Positions 36,013 through 43,456 are shown, counted from the stretch's first letter. The stretch: 43,456 bases of DNA from Prevotella sp. (GCA_031285905.1 JAITVH010000089.1:1-43456); one strand, 5' to 3'. Notes: generated by a model from the letters alone, not told the origin. Numbers and translations are program-made.

Positions 36013-36714
36013 TTAAAAGTTCCGGATACTTATCTCTTTGCTTACATAATATATTTTTTTATCATCCGACTCATCTACTATTATTATGTAATCGCCGTAT
36101 TTAAGCTCGGAACCGTCGATACTCATTACACTCAGCTTCATTGGATTTTTATCAATAACAACTTCAGCTGAACCTATTTTTTTATCCTTTATGTTTGAGA
36201 GCATTTTGCCCGAACGCCCCAGAAAGTCTATTTCTTCCTCTCCTTTGTAACCGATTTCCTTGAAAAATTTTGCCATTGGATTCGTTGCCAGTTTAGTGAA
36301 AAATAAAGCAATAATCCCAATTGGGATTAATATAAACAATGACCAAAGCCCCCATGATACAACACTGATCAGAGATGTGGTTATCAGTGTACCCATCCAC
36401 ATGAAGAATTTGAGTGTAGTTATAATAAGCATGAAAGGAACTTTACCTACATTCAGGAAATTCAATGCTTTAACAAAGAAGCCGGGTTCTTTTTCAGTGG
36501 CTACATCACCATCTGCGTCAGCATCTCCTTCTGTGCTTATTTCAGGCACATCTGCATCGGGCACATCAACATCAAGGTCAAAACCCAAGTCAATATCTTC
36601 GAAGCCAATGCCACTAACAGTCACAAAAATCCAATAGATAACCAATATGCCCATAATAACTGTCATAACAGCATTGGGCAACGGATGCATCAAGTTGTGT
36701 AAAATATCGGTCAT
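36013..36714 (-). CDS. YqiJ-like membrane protein with OB-fold tail (NfeD-related), flotillin partner
   Basis: The ATG at 36712-36714 gives 233 residues; a TTG at 36729 lies within the promoter -7 box and is rejected. Three membrane segments are visible, at about residues 12-32, 88-107 and 113-140. The loop after the first is strongly acidic (DIDLGFDLDVDVPDADVPE, then DADADGD). The C-terminal 80 residues (GRSGKMLSNIKDKKIGSAEVVID, KYGDYIIIVD) resemble the small OB-fold of NfeD/YqiJ proteins. Such proteins are made together with flotillins and help place them in the membrane. The flotillin gene follows after a 154-bp gap. Confidence 0.82.
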   Translation of the reverse strand: MTDILHNLMHPLPNAVMTVIMGILVIYWIFVTVSGIGFEDIDLGFDLDVDVPDADVPEISTEGDADADGDVATEKEPGFFVKALNFLNVGKVPFMLIITTLKFFMWMGTLITTSLISVVSWGLWSLFILIPIGIIALFFTKLATNPMAKFFKEIGYKGEEEIDFLGRSGKMLSNIKDKKIGSAEVVIDKNPMKLSVMSIDGSELKYGDYIIIVDESDDKKIYYVSKEISIRNF

Positions 36715-36726
36715 AGTATACAAATT

Positions 36727-36757
36727 CAAAAGTAAATATTTTCTTTATCAGTTACAA
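36727..36757 (-). promoter_or_regulatory. Promoter of the YqiJ-flotillin unit
   Basis: On the minus strand TTG (36755-36757), a 20-nt spacer and TACTTTTG (36727-36734) fit the Bacteroidota consensus exactly. The transcript should begin around 36720, only a few bases before the ATG at 36714, so the message is nearly leaderless. Confidence 0.65.
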
Positions 36758-36786
36758 GTGCCATAAGTAAATATAATATGTAAGCT

Positions 36787-36833
36787 ATATGCCAAGGCAT
36801 ATCTAGAGACTAATCAATATACCCCAAGGCATA
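36787..36833. repeat. Inverted and direct repeats between pspA and the YqiJ promoter
   Basis: ATATGCC-AA-GGCATAT is a perfect palindrome at 36787-36802. Its right half, CCAAGGCATA (36792-36801), recurs at 36824-36833, 32 bp on. The pair lies 26 bp downstream of the pspA stop and 30 bp upstream of the -33 element of the YqiJ promoter, a suitable place for an activator site. Confidence 0.5.
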
Positions 36834-36859
36834 ATAGCTCACATTAAAATCACTAAAAC

Positions 36860-37561
36860 TTATAACATTCCTAATTTTCTCTTTATTTCGTCGAGGTCGT
36901 CATTCACCTTTCCGGCATCACTTCCTATTGCTTTATCAATTTCCTCATCTACCGATGATGTCTTCTTGGCAATATCTCCATAAGCCTGGGCCAAAGCTTC
37001 TTCCTCTTCTACTTTCTCTTTCATACGTTCAAGCATACTGATAGTGCTGTTGCTATCTATCTGTGCCATTTGCTTGTTCACTTCTTTAGTAGCTTTGCTC
37101 ACTTTAATACGAGACCTTAATGTTTTAAGCTCATTCTCCCATTTCGTGATATTGAATTTCAGAATATCAATATTTTTCTGAATTTCATCTGCCGATTTTT
37201 CATGAACCTCTTGTTGTTCTGCCAGAGTAGAAGCTTCTTTCAACAGACTTTCCTTCAAAGCAAGGGCTTCCTTTGCCAGTTTTTCCGCCTGTTCCATATC
37301 CAATTCCCCTTTTGACGCTTTGGTCATCAGCAAGATAGCTTTATTTTCATAATCCTGAGCGGCAGTCTGCTTCTTGGTTTTATCATTTTTAGCACGGATT
37401 GCCATCGCTTTTATCTGAGCCAGAGATTCCAATGCTTTTTCGAGATCAGCACGCATTTCTCTTATACCTTGTTCCGTCATACGGATTGGATCTTCCATTT
37501 TATCTACTGCAGAATGTATTTCTGCCTGTCCGATTCTGAGTAATCTTTTAAAAATATTCAT
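36860..37561 (-). CDS. pspA: PspA/IM30-family membrane-stress protein
   Basis: The 233-residue product is almost entirely helical and matches PspA: MNIFKRLLRIGQAEIHSAVDKMEDPIRM at its N-terminus (residues 1-28, the amphipathic helix and first turn), then a long helical hairpin rich in Lys/Glu (about 30-145), a KATKEVNKQMAQIDS linker, and KRKLGML at the end. PspA proteins have the ESCRT-III fold, assemble on damaged inner membrane and protect the proton gradient. It follows the CesT-like gene by 5 bp. No pspF or pspBC is nearby, as expected outside proteobacteria. Confidence 0.92.
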   Translation of the reverse strand: MNIFKRLLRIGQAEIHSAVDKMEDPIRMTEQGIREMRADLEKALESLAQIKAMAIRAKNDKTKKQTAAQDYENKAILLMTKASKGELDMEQAEKLAKEALALKESLLKEASTLAEQQEVHEKSADEIQKNIDILKFNITKWENELKTLRSRIKVSKATKEVNKQMAQIDSNSTISMLERMKEKVEEEEALAQAYGDIAKKTSSVDEEIDKAIGSDAGKVNDDLDEIKRKLGML

Positions 37562-37566
37562 AGCTG

Positions 37567-37956
37567 TTATTTTTTAGAAAATTCGATAATTTGTTCGTAA
37601 TATTCGCTTAATAATAATCCCAATGAGTTTAATGCTCCTTCAAATTCATTTATGTCCAGATTCTCAATCTGCATTGTGTACCTGAAAATAACTTTCTTTC
37701 CTTCCTCATCCAATACAAATGCACCATGTATAATATCCCGGTTCTTTTTCAGCAATGATTTCAGTATCTCCTTATCATCGCTTTTGAGTGTAAATATGTA
37801 TTGTTCCAGAATCAGGATCGGAGGTGCTACCCCGATAATGAGATTCTTGATCCCATCTCCCTCACTTTCTATCAGGAAGATTCCCTTTTCGGAACTCTGG
37901 TATGATACCGAGTATCCGAGCTTTGAAATGAACGATTCTATTTTTTTAAAATACAT
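37567..37956 (-). CDS. CesT/YbjN-like small protein (DUF2170/YjfI type), PspA partner
   Basis: The 129-residue product has the alpha-beta-alpha layout of the CesT/Tir-chaperone and YbjN group: helix FKKIESFISKLG, strands FLIESEGDGIKNLIIGV and QYIFTLKS, helix EILKSLLKKNRDIIHGAFVLD, strand KKVIFRYTMQ, and a final helix. E. coli YjfI (DUF2170), of similar size and order of elements, is likewise encoded next to a PspA paralog (YjfJ). It may bind PspA or another client. Assignment to the superfamily is moderate and to DUF2170 weaker. Confidence 0.65.
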   Translation of the reverse strand: MYFKKIESFISKLGYSVSYQSSEKGIFLIESEGDGIKNLIIGVAPPILILEQYIFTLKSDDKEILKSLLKKNRDIIHGAFVLDEEGKKVIFRYTMQIENLDINEFEGALNSLGLLLSEYYEQIIEFSKK

Positions 37957-38015
37957 ATGGTTATATATTTAAAGAGTTTATATTTTCTATTATTGTATAT
38001 AATTATCATAAATAT

Positions 38016-38525
38016 TTAATCTGTTTTTCTGATGTCTTTCTGATAAAAAACATCTGTTATAATCTTCCGCGAGCCCTGCATATCCCAAGTTTGTTCTTCA
38101 GTTTTTGTAAAAGAAGCTTCGATTACGGTTTTCTTTTCTTCAATCTTTGTATCCCATATATAATCAAACTCTTCGTTAGTGAATATTAAAAGGTATCCTT
38201 CATTTTTCCTATTATTAAATTTTTTAGTATTTATAGTACAGATAGCATTATATTGCCTCAGGGAATCAGGAATTAAGAAAAGCCAGTTATATCCATCTTC
38301 AGAGATACCCTTAATATCCATAATTTTATTTCGATTTAGATACTGTCTATTTTCTGGATCTGTAACCGAAGAATACGAAATCCTGGCCATTAAAGAATCA
38401 TACTTTTTCCCCTCTAATTTCAATTCAAAAGAAACAGTTTCGTAAGGAACCACAGGCTTCTCTCCATTTGTAGTACATTGCCACAAGAAAAACGAAATTA
38501 ATAATAAACAAATAATCTTTTTCAT
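38016..38525 (-). CDS. Small lipoprotein, N-terminal-domain paralog of the upstream gene
   Basis: The 169-residue product has a lipoprotein signal (MKKIICLLLISFFLWQC, lipid Cys17). Its body follows the first 175 residues of the gene upstream: shared blocks are KKYDS/KRYDSL, EDGYNW, FL(I/V)PDSLRQY and EKKTVIEA/GKKTVIEG. It ends where the longer paralog continues into a thioredoxin-like domain. Function unknown. The separation from the paralog is only 10 bp. Confidence 0.78.
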   Translation of the reverse strand: MKKIICLLLISFFLWQCTTNGEKPVVPYETVSFELKLEGKKYDSLMARISYSSVTDPENRQYLNRNKIMDIKGISEDGYNWLFLIPDSLRQYNAICTINTKKFNNRKNEGYLLIFTNEEFDYIWDTKIEEKKTVIEASFTKTEEQTWDMQGSRKIITDVFYQKDIRKTD

Positions 38526-38535
38526 AGCGACGATT

Positions 38536-39762
38536 TTAAGAGTTTAAAGTTTTTACATTTTCTATTATTTCTCCCAACTTGTCATGATTTTCTCTTCTAT
38601 ATAAAACTTTTATTTTTCCATCTTTTGCATATAGCACAGAAAACACATTCCAATAAAAATATGTATCTGAGAGTGCCCAGTAATCCGATTCCTTTACATT
38701 GAGACTACGCCATGGGATTTGTTCCTCTTCCAGCAATTTTTTCCATCTTTCGTTATTGTCATAATCAACATTAATGAATACAAGTTCGAAAGGTGTGGTT
38801 TTATCTCCGACTTCCTCTTTCAAGAAAGGCATTACTTTATCATGAGACTCTAGTCCGATGCAAGAAAGTATAACCAGTGTAGGTATGGATTTATCAGCAA
38901 TCACAGGTTCTGCTTCTCCAGTTCTGGAATTGACCAGCTTCAGTTTATTTATATCTATATGCTTTGCAGGAGCATAGAAGGACTCTTTGTAATAAGGGTG
39001 CTCTTCAAAATATTTCCCCCGTGTTTCTTTAGAAAAGCTATTAAAAAGTCGTTTCATATCTTCCTTTGACCTGAATCCCCTACCTGGCACTACACGATCT
39101 ACTAAAGTCGCTGAATTTGGATATTTCTTTGCCAGTTCGATATACTCTTCCATCGTTTTTTTATATTCTGTATCATCTTCCGGCATAAAGCCATAGTTAG
39201 GATAGCGAAATCCAAGTTCAAAATCAGTATACCTTTCTTTTTCCGGTATATTTAGATAGAATAAATCATAAATAATTCTAGGATTAGCTATGGTCTTATT
39301 AGGTAAATAATGTAGACTTGCATGTCCAGTTCCTATTGTATCTGTTTCAATATATACTCCTTCTATTACAGTTTTTTTTCCCTCAAGAGGAATAGCCAAT
39401 GATGACGTCCAGCGGTGTGTTTCTTTTACAGTAAAAGATAACACACAATTTTCCTCCTTCTCTAAATCAAAAGACTTTATCTCAATCGCACAATATAAAC
39501 CATATTGCCTGAGAGAGTCAGGCACAAGGAAAGTCCAATTATAACCGTCTTCGGATCGTCCTTTATTCTCATAGAATTGTCTATCCCCCGTCTTGTTTTT
39601 GTCTAGAAAAAAATTGGCACGTAATGTCAGACTATCATATCGCTTACCTTTCAGCCTCAACTCAAGAGTAGCATTACCTTCGTAGGCAACCGGCTTCTCT
39701 TTTTTCTCTGCACATCGCCATAAGAAAGGAAGAACTAATAGTATGCAAATTATTTTTTTCAT
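38536..39762 (-). CDS. Lipoprotein with thioredoxin-like C-terminal domain
   Basis: The ATG at 39760-39762 gives 408 residues with a lipoprotein signal (MKKIICILLVLPFLWRC, lipid Cys17); the upstream start at 39792 would hide the signal. Residues about 20-165 form a beta-rich domain like DUF4369. The middle is helical (TEYKKTMEEYIELAKKYPNS). The last 130 residues are thioredoxin-like (PTLVILSCIGLESHDKVMPFL; ELVFINVDYDNNERWKKLL), with only one cysteine at the active-site turn instead of CxxC. It heads a possible transcript running through the small lipoprotein to the CesT-like and pspA genes. Confidence 0.78.
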   Translation of the reverse strand: MKKIICILLVLPFLWRCAEKKEKPVAYEGNATLELRLKGKRYDSLTLRANFFLDKNKTGDRQFYENKGRSEDGYNWTFLVPDSLRQYGLYCAIEIKSFDLEKEENCVLSFTVKETHRWTSSLAIPLEGKKTVIEGVYIETDTIGTGHASLHYLPNKTIANPRIIYDLFYLNIPEKERYTDFELGFRYPNYGFMPEDDTEYKKTMEEYIELAKKYPNSATLVDRVVPGRGFRSKEDMKRLFNSFSKETRGKYFEEHPYYKESFYAPAKHIDINKLKLVNSRTGEAEPVIADKSIPTLVILSCIGLESHDKVMPFLKEEVGDKTTPFELVFINVDYDNNERWKKLLEEEQIPWRSLNVKESDYWALSDTYFYWNVFSVLYAKDGKIKVLYRRENHDKLGEIIENVKTLNS

Positions 39763-39794
39763 AGCTTCTAAGTTATACGTTTTCAATTTCAAAC

Positions 39795-39825
39795 TTGCTT
39801 TTTAAAGAATAAAATAGTATGTTTG
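39795..39825 (+). promoter_or_regulatory. Promoter of the XRE regulator
   Basis: TTG (39795-39797), a 20-nt spacer and TATGTTTG (39818-39825) match the consensus. The -7 box overlaps the first of two 18-bp direct repeats. Confidence 0.6.
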
Positions 39826-39879
39826 CAAATATTTTTAGCTAAATTACTAATATAATTTTAATTTGCAAATATTTTTAGC
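39822..39879. repeat. Two 18-bp direct repeats, candidate XRE operators
   Basis: TTTGCAAATATTTTTAGC occurs at 39822-39839 and again at 39862-39879, exactly 40 bp apart. Each contains the palindrome TTTGCAAA. The first covers the -7 box and start region; the second ends 8 bp before the ATG at 39888. Such spacing places both on the same face of the helix and suggests autorepression by the gene that follows. Confidence 0.65.
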
Positions 39880-39887
39880 ATTTTTTT

Positions 39888-40562
39888 ATGACGCAGATAG
39901 GAAAAAATATAAAAAAGATAAGAAACGTAAGAGGAATGAGCCAACAGGCCTTTGCTGACTTATTTGAACTCACACGCGGAAACATCTCATCTTATGAAGA
40001 ATTCAGAGCTGAACCTAAAATTGAAGTCATTATCAAAATTGCTAATTTTTTTGGCATTCCTCTAGCCGACCTTATCGAAAAAGATTTATCTGTAAATGAC
40101 CTGTTACATTATAATACCGGTCTGGTACTGGAAACAGAGAAACTAAAAATAGCCCAACAATTACTAAAAGTACCTTATATACCTATATTATATATTAATG
40201 ATTTTATCAGGCAATATAAAGATACGGAGTTTATTGCTCACCTCCCCCATATAATCGTACCCAGCACATCCAAATTCCGCTTGCTGGCATTTGAACTGGA
40301 GAATCAGGAATCATTGCCTTCGGGCTTTGATTTCCATAGTGGAGATGTCATGGTATATGAGAATGTAGTAAAAGAAAATATCCATCGCATATTTGATAAG
40401 CTTGGCATAATGATAGATAATGAAGGCTTGAAAATCGGGGTATATAAAGAAGTTTCCGGACAAATTTCCTTATCGTTAAACGAATGGGTAGAATATCCCT
40501 TCAATATAGAATCTGATGCCGAGTACTGGGTCTTGAGGGCTGTATACACACAGATAGTATAA
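39888..40562 (+). CDS. XRE-family transcriptional regulator
   Basis: The 224-residue product has an N-terminal helix-turn-helix of the Cro/CI type at about 4-62 (IGKNIKKIRNVRGMSQQAFA; RGNISSYEEFRAEPKIE). The C-terminal 140 residues are beta-rich (SKFRLLAFELENQE; FDFHSGDVMVYENV) and recall a LexA/S24-like regulatory domain in layout, but I see no convincing Ser-Lys dyad. Such proteins are common chromosomal regulators in Bacteroidota. It is divergent from the lipoprotein-CesT-pspA block, so it may control that block as well as itself. Confidence 0.82.
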   Translation: MTQIGKNIKKIRNVRGMSQQAFADLFELTRGNISSYEEFRAEPKIEVIIKIANFFGIPLADLIEKDLSVNDLLHYNTGLVLETEKLKIAQQLLKVPYIPILYINDFIRQYKDTEFIAHLPHIIVPSTSKFRLLAFELENQESLPSGFDFHSGDVMVYENVVKENIHRIFDKLGIMIDNEGLKIGVYKEVSGQISLSLNEWVEYPFNIESDAEYWVLRAVYTQIV

Positions 40563-41067
40563 TAAAGAATAGTTCAATAATTTTTTGAGATATTTATCTA
40601 TAGCTTTAGTCAGTGGAAAGTGGAAAGTTGACAATGGAAAATTGAATTACAAAGTAACCGACAGAGTCAATTGGAGCGAAGCGTAAATCGGCGGAGCCAA
40701 AACGAAAAAGTGTTACTTATGTTACCTTTTAGTTAAAATGTTTAGTTGACAAAATCGAGTATAAATTCATCATTCTTAATTGACTCCGTCGAACGTTGTT
40801 TCTTAATTTATAATTCCTCATTTTCGTTACCTTTGTTACTTTTTAGTTAAAATTTCGGTGAATAAGTAAATGAAGACAATAATGGATTCTTTATATAATT
40901 TGGTTCAGTCAGTTAATTCATCTATCTTTTTTTGTTTACTTTTGCCTTGCTTTCGCTTTGGCGATTGCTGATTTAAAGTATGGTGAGAAAAGTTATCTTC
41001 ACCAGTCTTAATCAGAATGCTATAAAATAGACCCTATTAACCAATATTTATGTAACATTTTTGAAAC
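40563..41067. other. Repeat-rich noncoding stretch before the GH127 gene
   Basis: About 500 bp lack any credible coding frame. CGACAGAGTCAATT (40659-40672) and AATTGACTCCGTCG (40778-40791) form an inverted repeat with one mismatch in 14. A 30-bp motif around GTTAC..TGTTAC.TTTTAGTTAAAAT occurs at 40711-40740 and 40825-40854 with 25 of 30 bases equal. Purine-rich GTGGAAAGTGGAAAGTTGACAATGG lies near 40612-40637. TACTTTTG at 40937-40944 is a possible -7 box for the GH127 gene, with a poor -33 (TTA, 20 nt upstream). Confidence 0.55.
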
Positions 41068-43113
41068 ATGAAAAGCAAAGTTTTTAAACTGATTCTCTTA
41101 ACTATTATGTGCTGTACATCAGTATATATGCTACAAGCGCAGAATACGGATAACCAGAATTATTTGAATAACAGGTTCCCACTTATACGCAAACCATATA
41201 TAGAACTGCCTCTTGGTTCAATTAAAGCAAAAGGCTGGTTGGAAGAAATGCTGATACGCCAAAAAAGTGGTGCAACGGGTCATATGGATGAGTTGTACCC
41301 ATTAGTAATGGGCGAGCGTAACGGATGGCTTGGCGGAGACGGTGACCAATGGGAGAGAGGCCCTTACTGGATAGACGGTTTGTTACCCTTAGCTTATATC
41401 TTAGATGATAAAGAATTGAAAGCAAAAGTTCAGCCATGGGTCGAATGGGCTCTTAACAGCCAGAAAGAGAATGGATACTTTGGCCCGGATAAAGATTATC
41501 CACATGAATATGGTATACAGAGGGATAACTCTGCCGACTGGTGGCCACGTATGGTTGTCTTGAAAATCTTACAGCAGTATTATTCTGCAACGGGAGATAA
41601 ACGAGTGGTAGACTTTATAACCAGATATTTTAAATATCAATTGGAAACATTACCAACGAAACCTCTGGGCAACTGGACTTTCTGGGCAAACTTCCGTGTG
41701 GGAGATAATTTGCAAGTTGTTCACTGGTTATACAATATTACAGGTGATTCATTTTTAATAGAGTTAGGAGAACTGCTTCACAAGCAAGGGCATAATTTTA
41801 CTCATATGTTTACAGAAACTGATGCCATGTCGCGCTTTAATAGTATACATTGTGTAAATCTTGCTCAGGGGATTAAAGAACCGATTATCTATTATCAACA
41901 AAGTGGAGATAAGAAATACCTGGACGCTATAAAGAAAGGTTTTGCCGATATCAAGAAATTCAATGGACAAGCCCAGGGAATGTATGGCGGTGACGAAGGT
42001 TTGCATGGTAATAATCCGACTCAGGGAGTGGAACTATGTTCGGTGGTTGAAATGATGTTTTCGCTTGAAAATATGGTTGAAATCACAGGAGATATCAATT
42101 ATATGGAGCATCTGGAAAAAGTAGCTTTTAATGCATTACCTACACAAGTGACAGATGATTTTATGCACAAACAATATTTCCAACAGGCCAATCAGGTGAT
42201 GATTACACGTCATACGCGTAACTTCTATGAAGATTCTAATCATGGCAAGACAGATGTTATCTATGGTACACTTACCGGGTATCCATGTTGTTTTTCTAAT
42301 ATGCATCAGGGATGGCCTAAATTTACTCAGAACTTATGGTATGCTACACCCGATGGAGGATTAGCGGCTTTAATATACTCACCCTCTGAGGTGAAAGCAA
42401 AGGTGGCAGGCGGTATTGATGTACGTATGACAGAAGAAACCTATTACCCGATGGATAACAAAATCAGGTTCACTCTAAGTATTGAGAACAAGAAGATAAA
42501 AACAGTCAACTTTCCATTCCATGTGAGAATCCCTACTTGGACAAAAGGAGCAACTATTAAGGTGAATGGCGAAGTTTATAAGACTTCGGATGGAAACAAA
42601 ATTGAGATTATAAAAAGAGACTGGAAAAGTGGTGATTATGTAGAATTGGAGTTACCAATGAAAATAAAAGCAGACAATACATGGCATGAAAACTCTGTCA
42701 CTATACAGCGTGGGCCACTTGTTTATGCATTAAAGATCGGGGAAGAGTGGAATAAAAGAGAGTTTGAAGGTGACGAAAAGAGGTTGTATGGAGACTTCTA
42801 CTGGGAAGTTTTACCTACTACAAAATGGAACTATGGATTGCATCGGTTCGATACTAATAAAGCCAATGAGCTTGTTACCGTGAATGTTGACTCCGAAAAA
42901 ATAAAGTCAAATTATCCATGGACGCTCGATAATGCTCCCATCGAATTGAAAGTCAAGGCAAAGCTTATGCCGGGATGGGGCTTGTATAATGAAATGGCTG
43001 GGCCGCTACCGTTTTCATGGAGTGGAGGAGGTGCCGACCCTGTAGAAGAAGTGACACTAATCCCTTATGGATGTACTACCTTGCGTATCTCTCATTTTCC
43101 GGTAGTGCATTAA
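41068..43113 (+). CDS. GH127-family beta-L-arabinofuranosidase
   Basis: The 681-residue product has a signal peptide (MKSKVFKLILLTIMCCTSVYMLQAQ) and an (alpha/alpha)6-barrel followed by beta domains. The zinc/nucleophile site of GH127 is complete: Glu322 and Cys324 (GVELCSVVE) and Cys407-Cys408 (TGYPCCFSN), matching the Glu-x-Cys plus Cys-Cys set in which the first of the paired cysteines is the nucleophile. It removes terminal beta-L-arabinofuranose, for example from plant glycoproteins or pectic side chains. GH146 is the main alternative. It stands alone, with its own terminator. Confidence 0.92.
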   Translation: MKSKVFKLILLTIMCCTSVYMLQAQNTDNQNYLNNRFPLIRKPYIELPLGSIKAKGWLEEMLIRQKSGATGHMDELYPLVMGERNGWLGGDGDQWERGPYWIDGLLPLAYILDDKELKAKVQPWVEWALNSQKENGYFGPDKDYPHEYGIQRDNSADWWPRMVVLKILQQYYSATGDKRVVDFITRYFKYQLETLPTKPLGNWTFWANFRVGDNLQVVHWLYNITGDSFLIELGELLHKQGHNFTHMFTETDAMSRFNSIHCVNLAQGIKEPIIYYQQSGDKKYLDAIKKGFADIKKFNGQAQGMYGGDEGLHGNNPTQGVELCSVVEMMFSLENMVEITGDINYMEHLEKVAFNALPTQVTDDFMHKQYFQQANQVMITRHTRNFYEDSNHGKTDVIYGTLTGYPCCFSNMHQGWPKFTQNLWYATPDGGLAALIYSPSEVKAKVAGGIDVRMTEETYYPMDNKIRFTLSIENKKIKTVNFPFHVRIPTWTKGATIKVNGEVYKTSDGNKIEIIKRDWKSGDYVELELPMKIKADNTWHENSVTIQRGPLVYALKIGEEWNKREFEGDEKRLYGDFYWEVLPTTKWNYGLHRFDTNKANELVTVNVDSEKIKSNYPWTLDNAPIELKVKAKLMPGWGLYNEMAGPLPFSWSGGGADPVEEVTLIPYGCTTLRISHFPVVH

Positions 43114-43143
43114 CTATAAGCATCTTTTGGTTATAATATTAAA

Positions 43144-43175
43144 GAATAGAGGTAATCCGACAGATACCTCTATTC
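43144..43175 (+). terminator. Terminator of the GH127 gene
   Basis: GAATAGAGGTA (43144-43154) and TACCTCTATTC (43165-43175) pair perfectly over 11 bp with a 10-nt loop and are followed by CTGTTTT. It lies 30 bp after the stop codon. Confidence 0.75.
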
Positions 43176-43271
43176 CTGTTTTAAAATCTACTGATTATTC
43201 AGGTTTGCATTAAACAATCATTCTTTTTAAACGTTAAAACAGTATATGTCGAATAACTAAATAATAAGGGT

Positions 43272-43456
43272 ATGGACTCAAGGAAAGAAGGTAAGGGTAG
43301 TGATAAAGCAAATAAAATAACAAGTACGGACGATCTGAACAGAGCAAATAGTGCCGGAAACGTAATGATGCCGGAAGAAGAGTTGTTTCCATCAGATAAG
43401 AACTTTGCATCTTATGAAGAAGCAAGGACAGATAAGAGCAATGAAGAGAATCCAAA
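43272..43456 (+). CDS. Hydrophilic protein of unknown function (partial, runs off window)
   Basis: From the ATG at 43272 the frame stays open to the window edge, at least 61 codons. The product is very hydrophilic and probably disordered at its start (MDSRKEGKGSDKANKITSTD; MMPEEELFPSDKNFASYEEA), without signal peptide. AAGGG directly before the ATG could be a ribosome site, though spacing is short. No family can be named from this fragment. Confidence 0.5.
   Translation, partial: MDSRKEGKGSDKANKITSTDDLNRANSAGNVMMPEEELFPSDKNFASYEEARTDKSNEENP

Noticed and set aside
36715..36729. TTG start for the YqiJ-like gene
   Set aside because: The TTG lies inside the TACTTTTG promoter element, upstream of the expected transcript start.
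39888..40562. Prophage repressor
   Set aside because: The Cro/CI-like HTH could suggest a phage, but no integrase, structural or lysis genes lie nearby.

Overview
The window looks like a chromosomal segment of a Bacteroidota bacterium, most likely order Bacteroidales and possibly Dysgonomonas-like. The evidence is AT-rich sequence, promoters of the Bacteroidota type (TTG, about 20 nt, TAnnTTTG), lipoproteins with acidic residues after the lipid cysteine, BACON domains, and families concentrated in this phylum (DUF4861, DUF4932, DUF4369, DUF3686, GH127, GH43). I see no rRNA, tRNA, CRISPR array, insertion sequence or phage gene. The species assignment is inference.

Layout. (1) 1-3429, minus strand: the indolepyruvate ferredoxin oxidoreductase alpha subunit (cut by the window edge), a nitrilase-family omega-amidase directly upstream of it, and a MarR-GNAT fusion. 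(2) 3648-7473, plus strand: a secreted GH99-like/WbsX enzyme, then a four-gene unit of two tandem secreted paralogs of unknown function, an MFS carrier and a small four-helix membrane protein. (3) 18027 down to 7553, minus strand: a ten-gene operon for glucuronate and unsaturated uronates. It is headed by its own LacI-family repressor and ends at a strong terminator at 7499-7537. Glucuronate passes through UxaC, an SDR mannonate oxidoreductase and UxuA; unsaturated uronate passes through KduI and a KduD-like SDR. Both branches meet at 2-keto-3-deoxygluconate, which KdgK and the KDPG aldolase split to pyruvate and glyceraldehyde 3-phosphate. ExuT imports the sugar acid. The single promoter lies between two identical 12-bp palindromes. 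(4) 18847-21711, minus strand: a surface lipoprotein metallopeptidase of the M60/enhancin type.

(5) 21977-39762 is the most interesting part. A plus-strand trio (SPFH protein with a GYF-like tail, double zinc-ribbon membrane protein, DUF2867) meets, tail to tail, a long minus-strand block. That block holds a CesT/DUF2170-like protein, PspA/IM30 (ESCRT-III fold), a YqiJ-like membrane protein with an OB-fold tail, a YqiK-like flotillin, a GH43 protein, a DUF2628 membrane protein, a thioredoxin-fold lipoprotein, a 1613-residue DUF3686 AAA+ ATPase and a DUF4932 lipoprotein with gluzincin-type zinc ligands. I interpret this as an envelope-stress or membrane-remodelling island in which a very large AAA+ ATPase accompanies PspA and two SPFH systems. 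The combined function is inference.

(6) 39888-43456, plus strand: an XRE regulator with two 18-bp direct repeats at its own promoter, a repeat-rich noncoding stretch, a GH127 beta-L-arabinofuranosidase with all metal and nucleophile cysteines, and the start of a hydrophilic protein that runs off the window.
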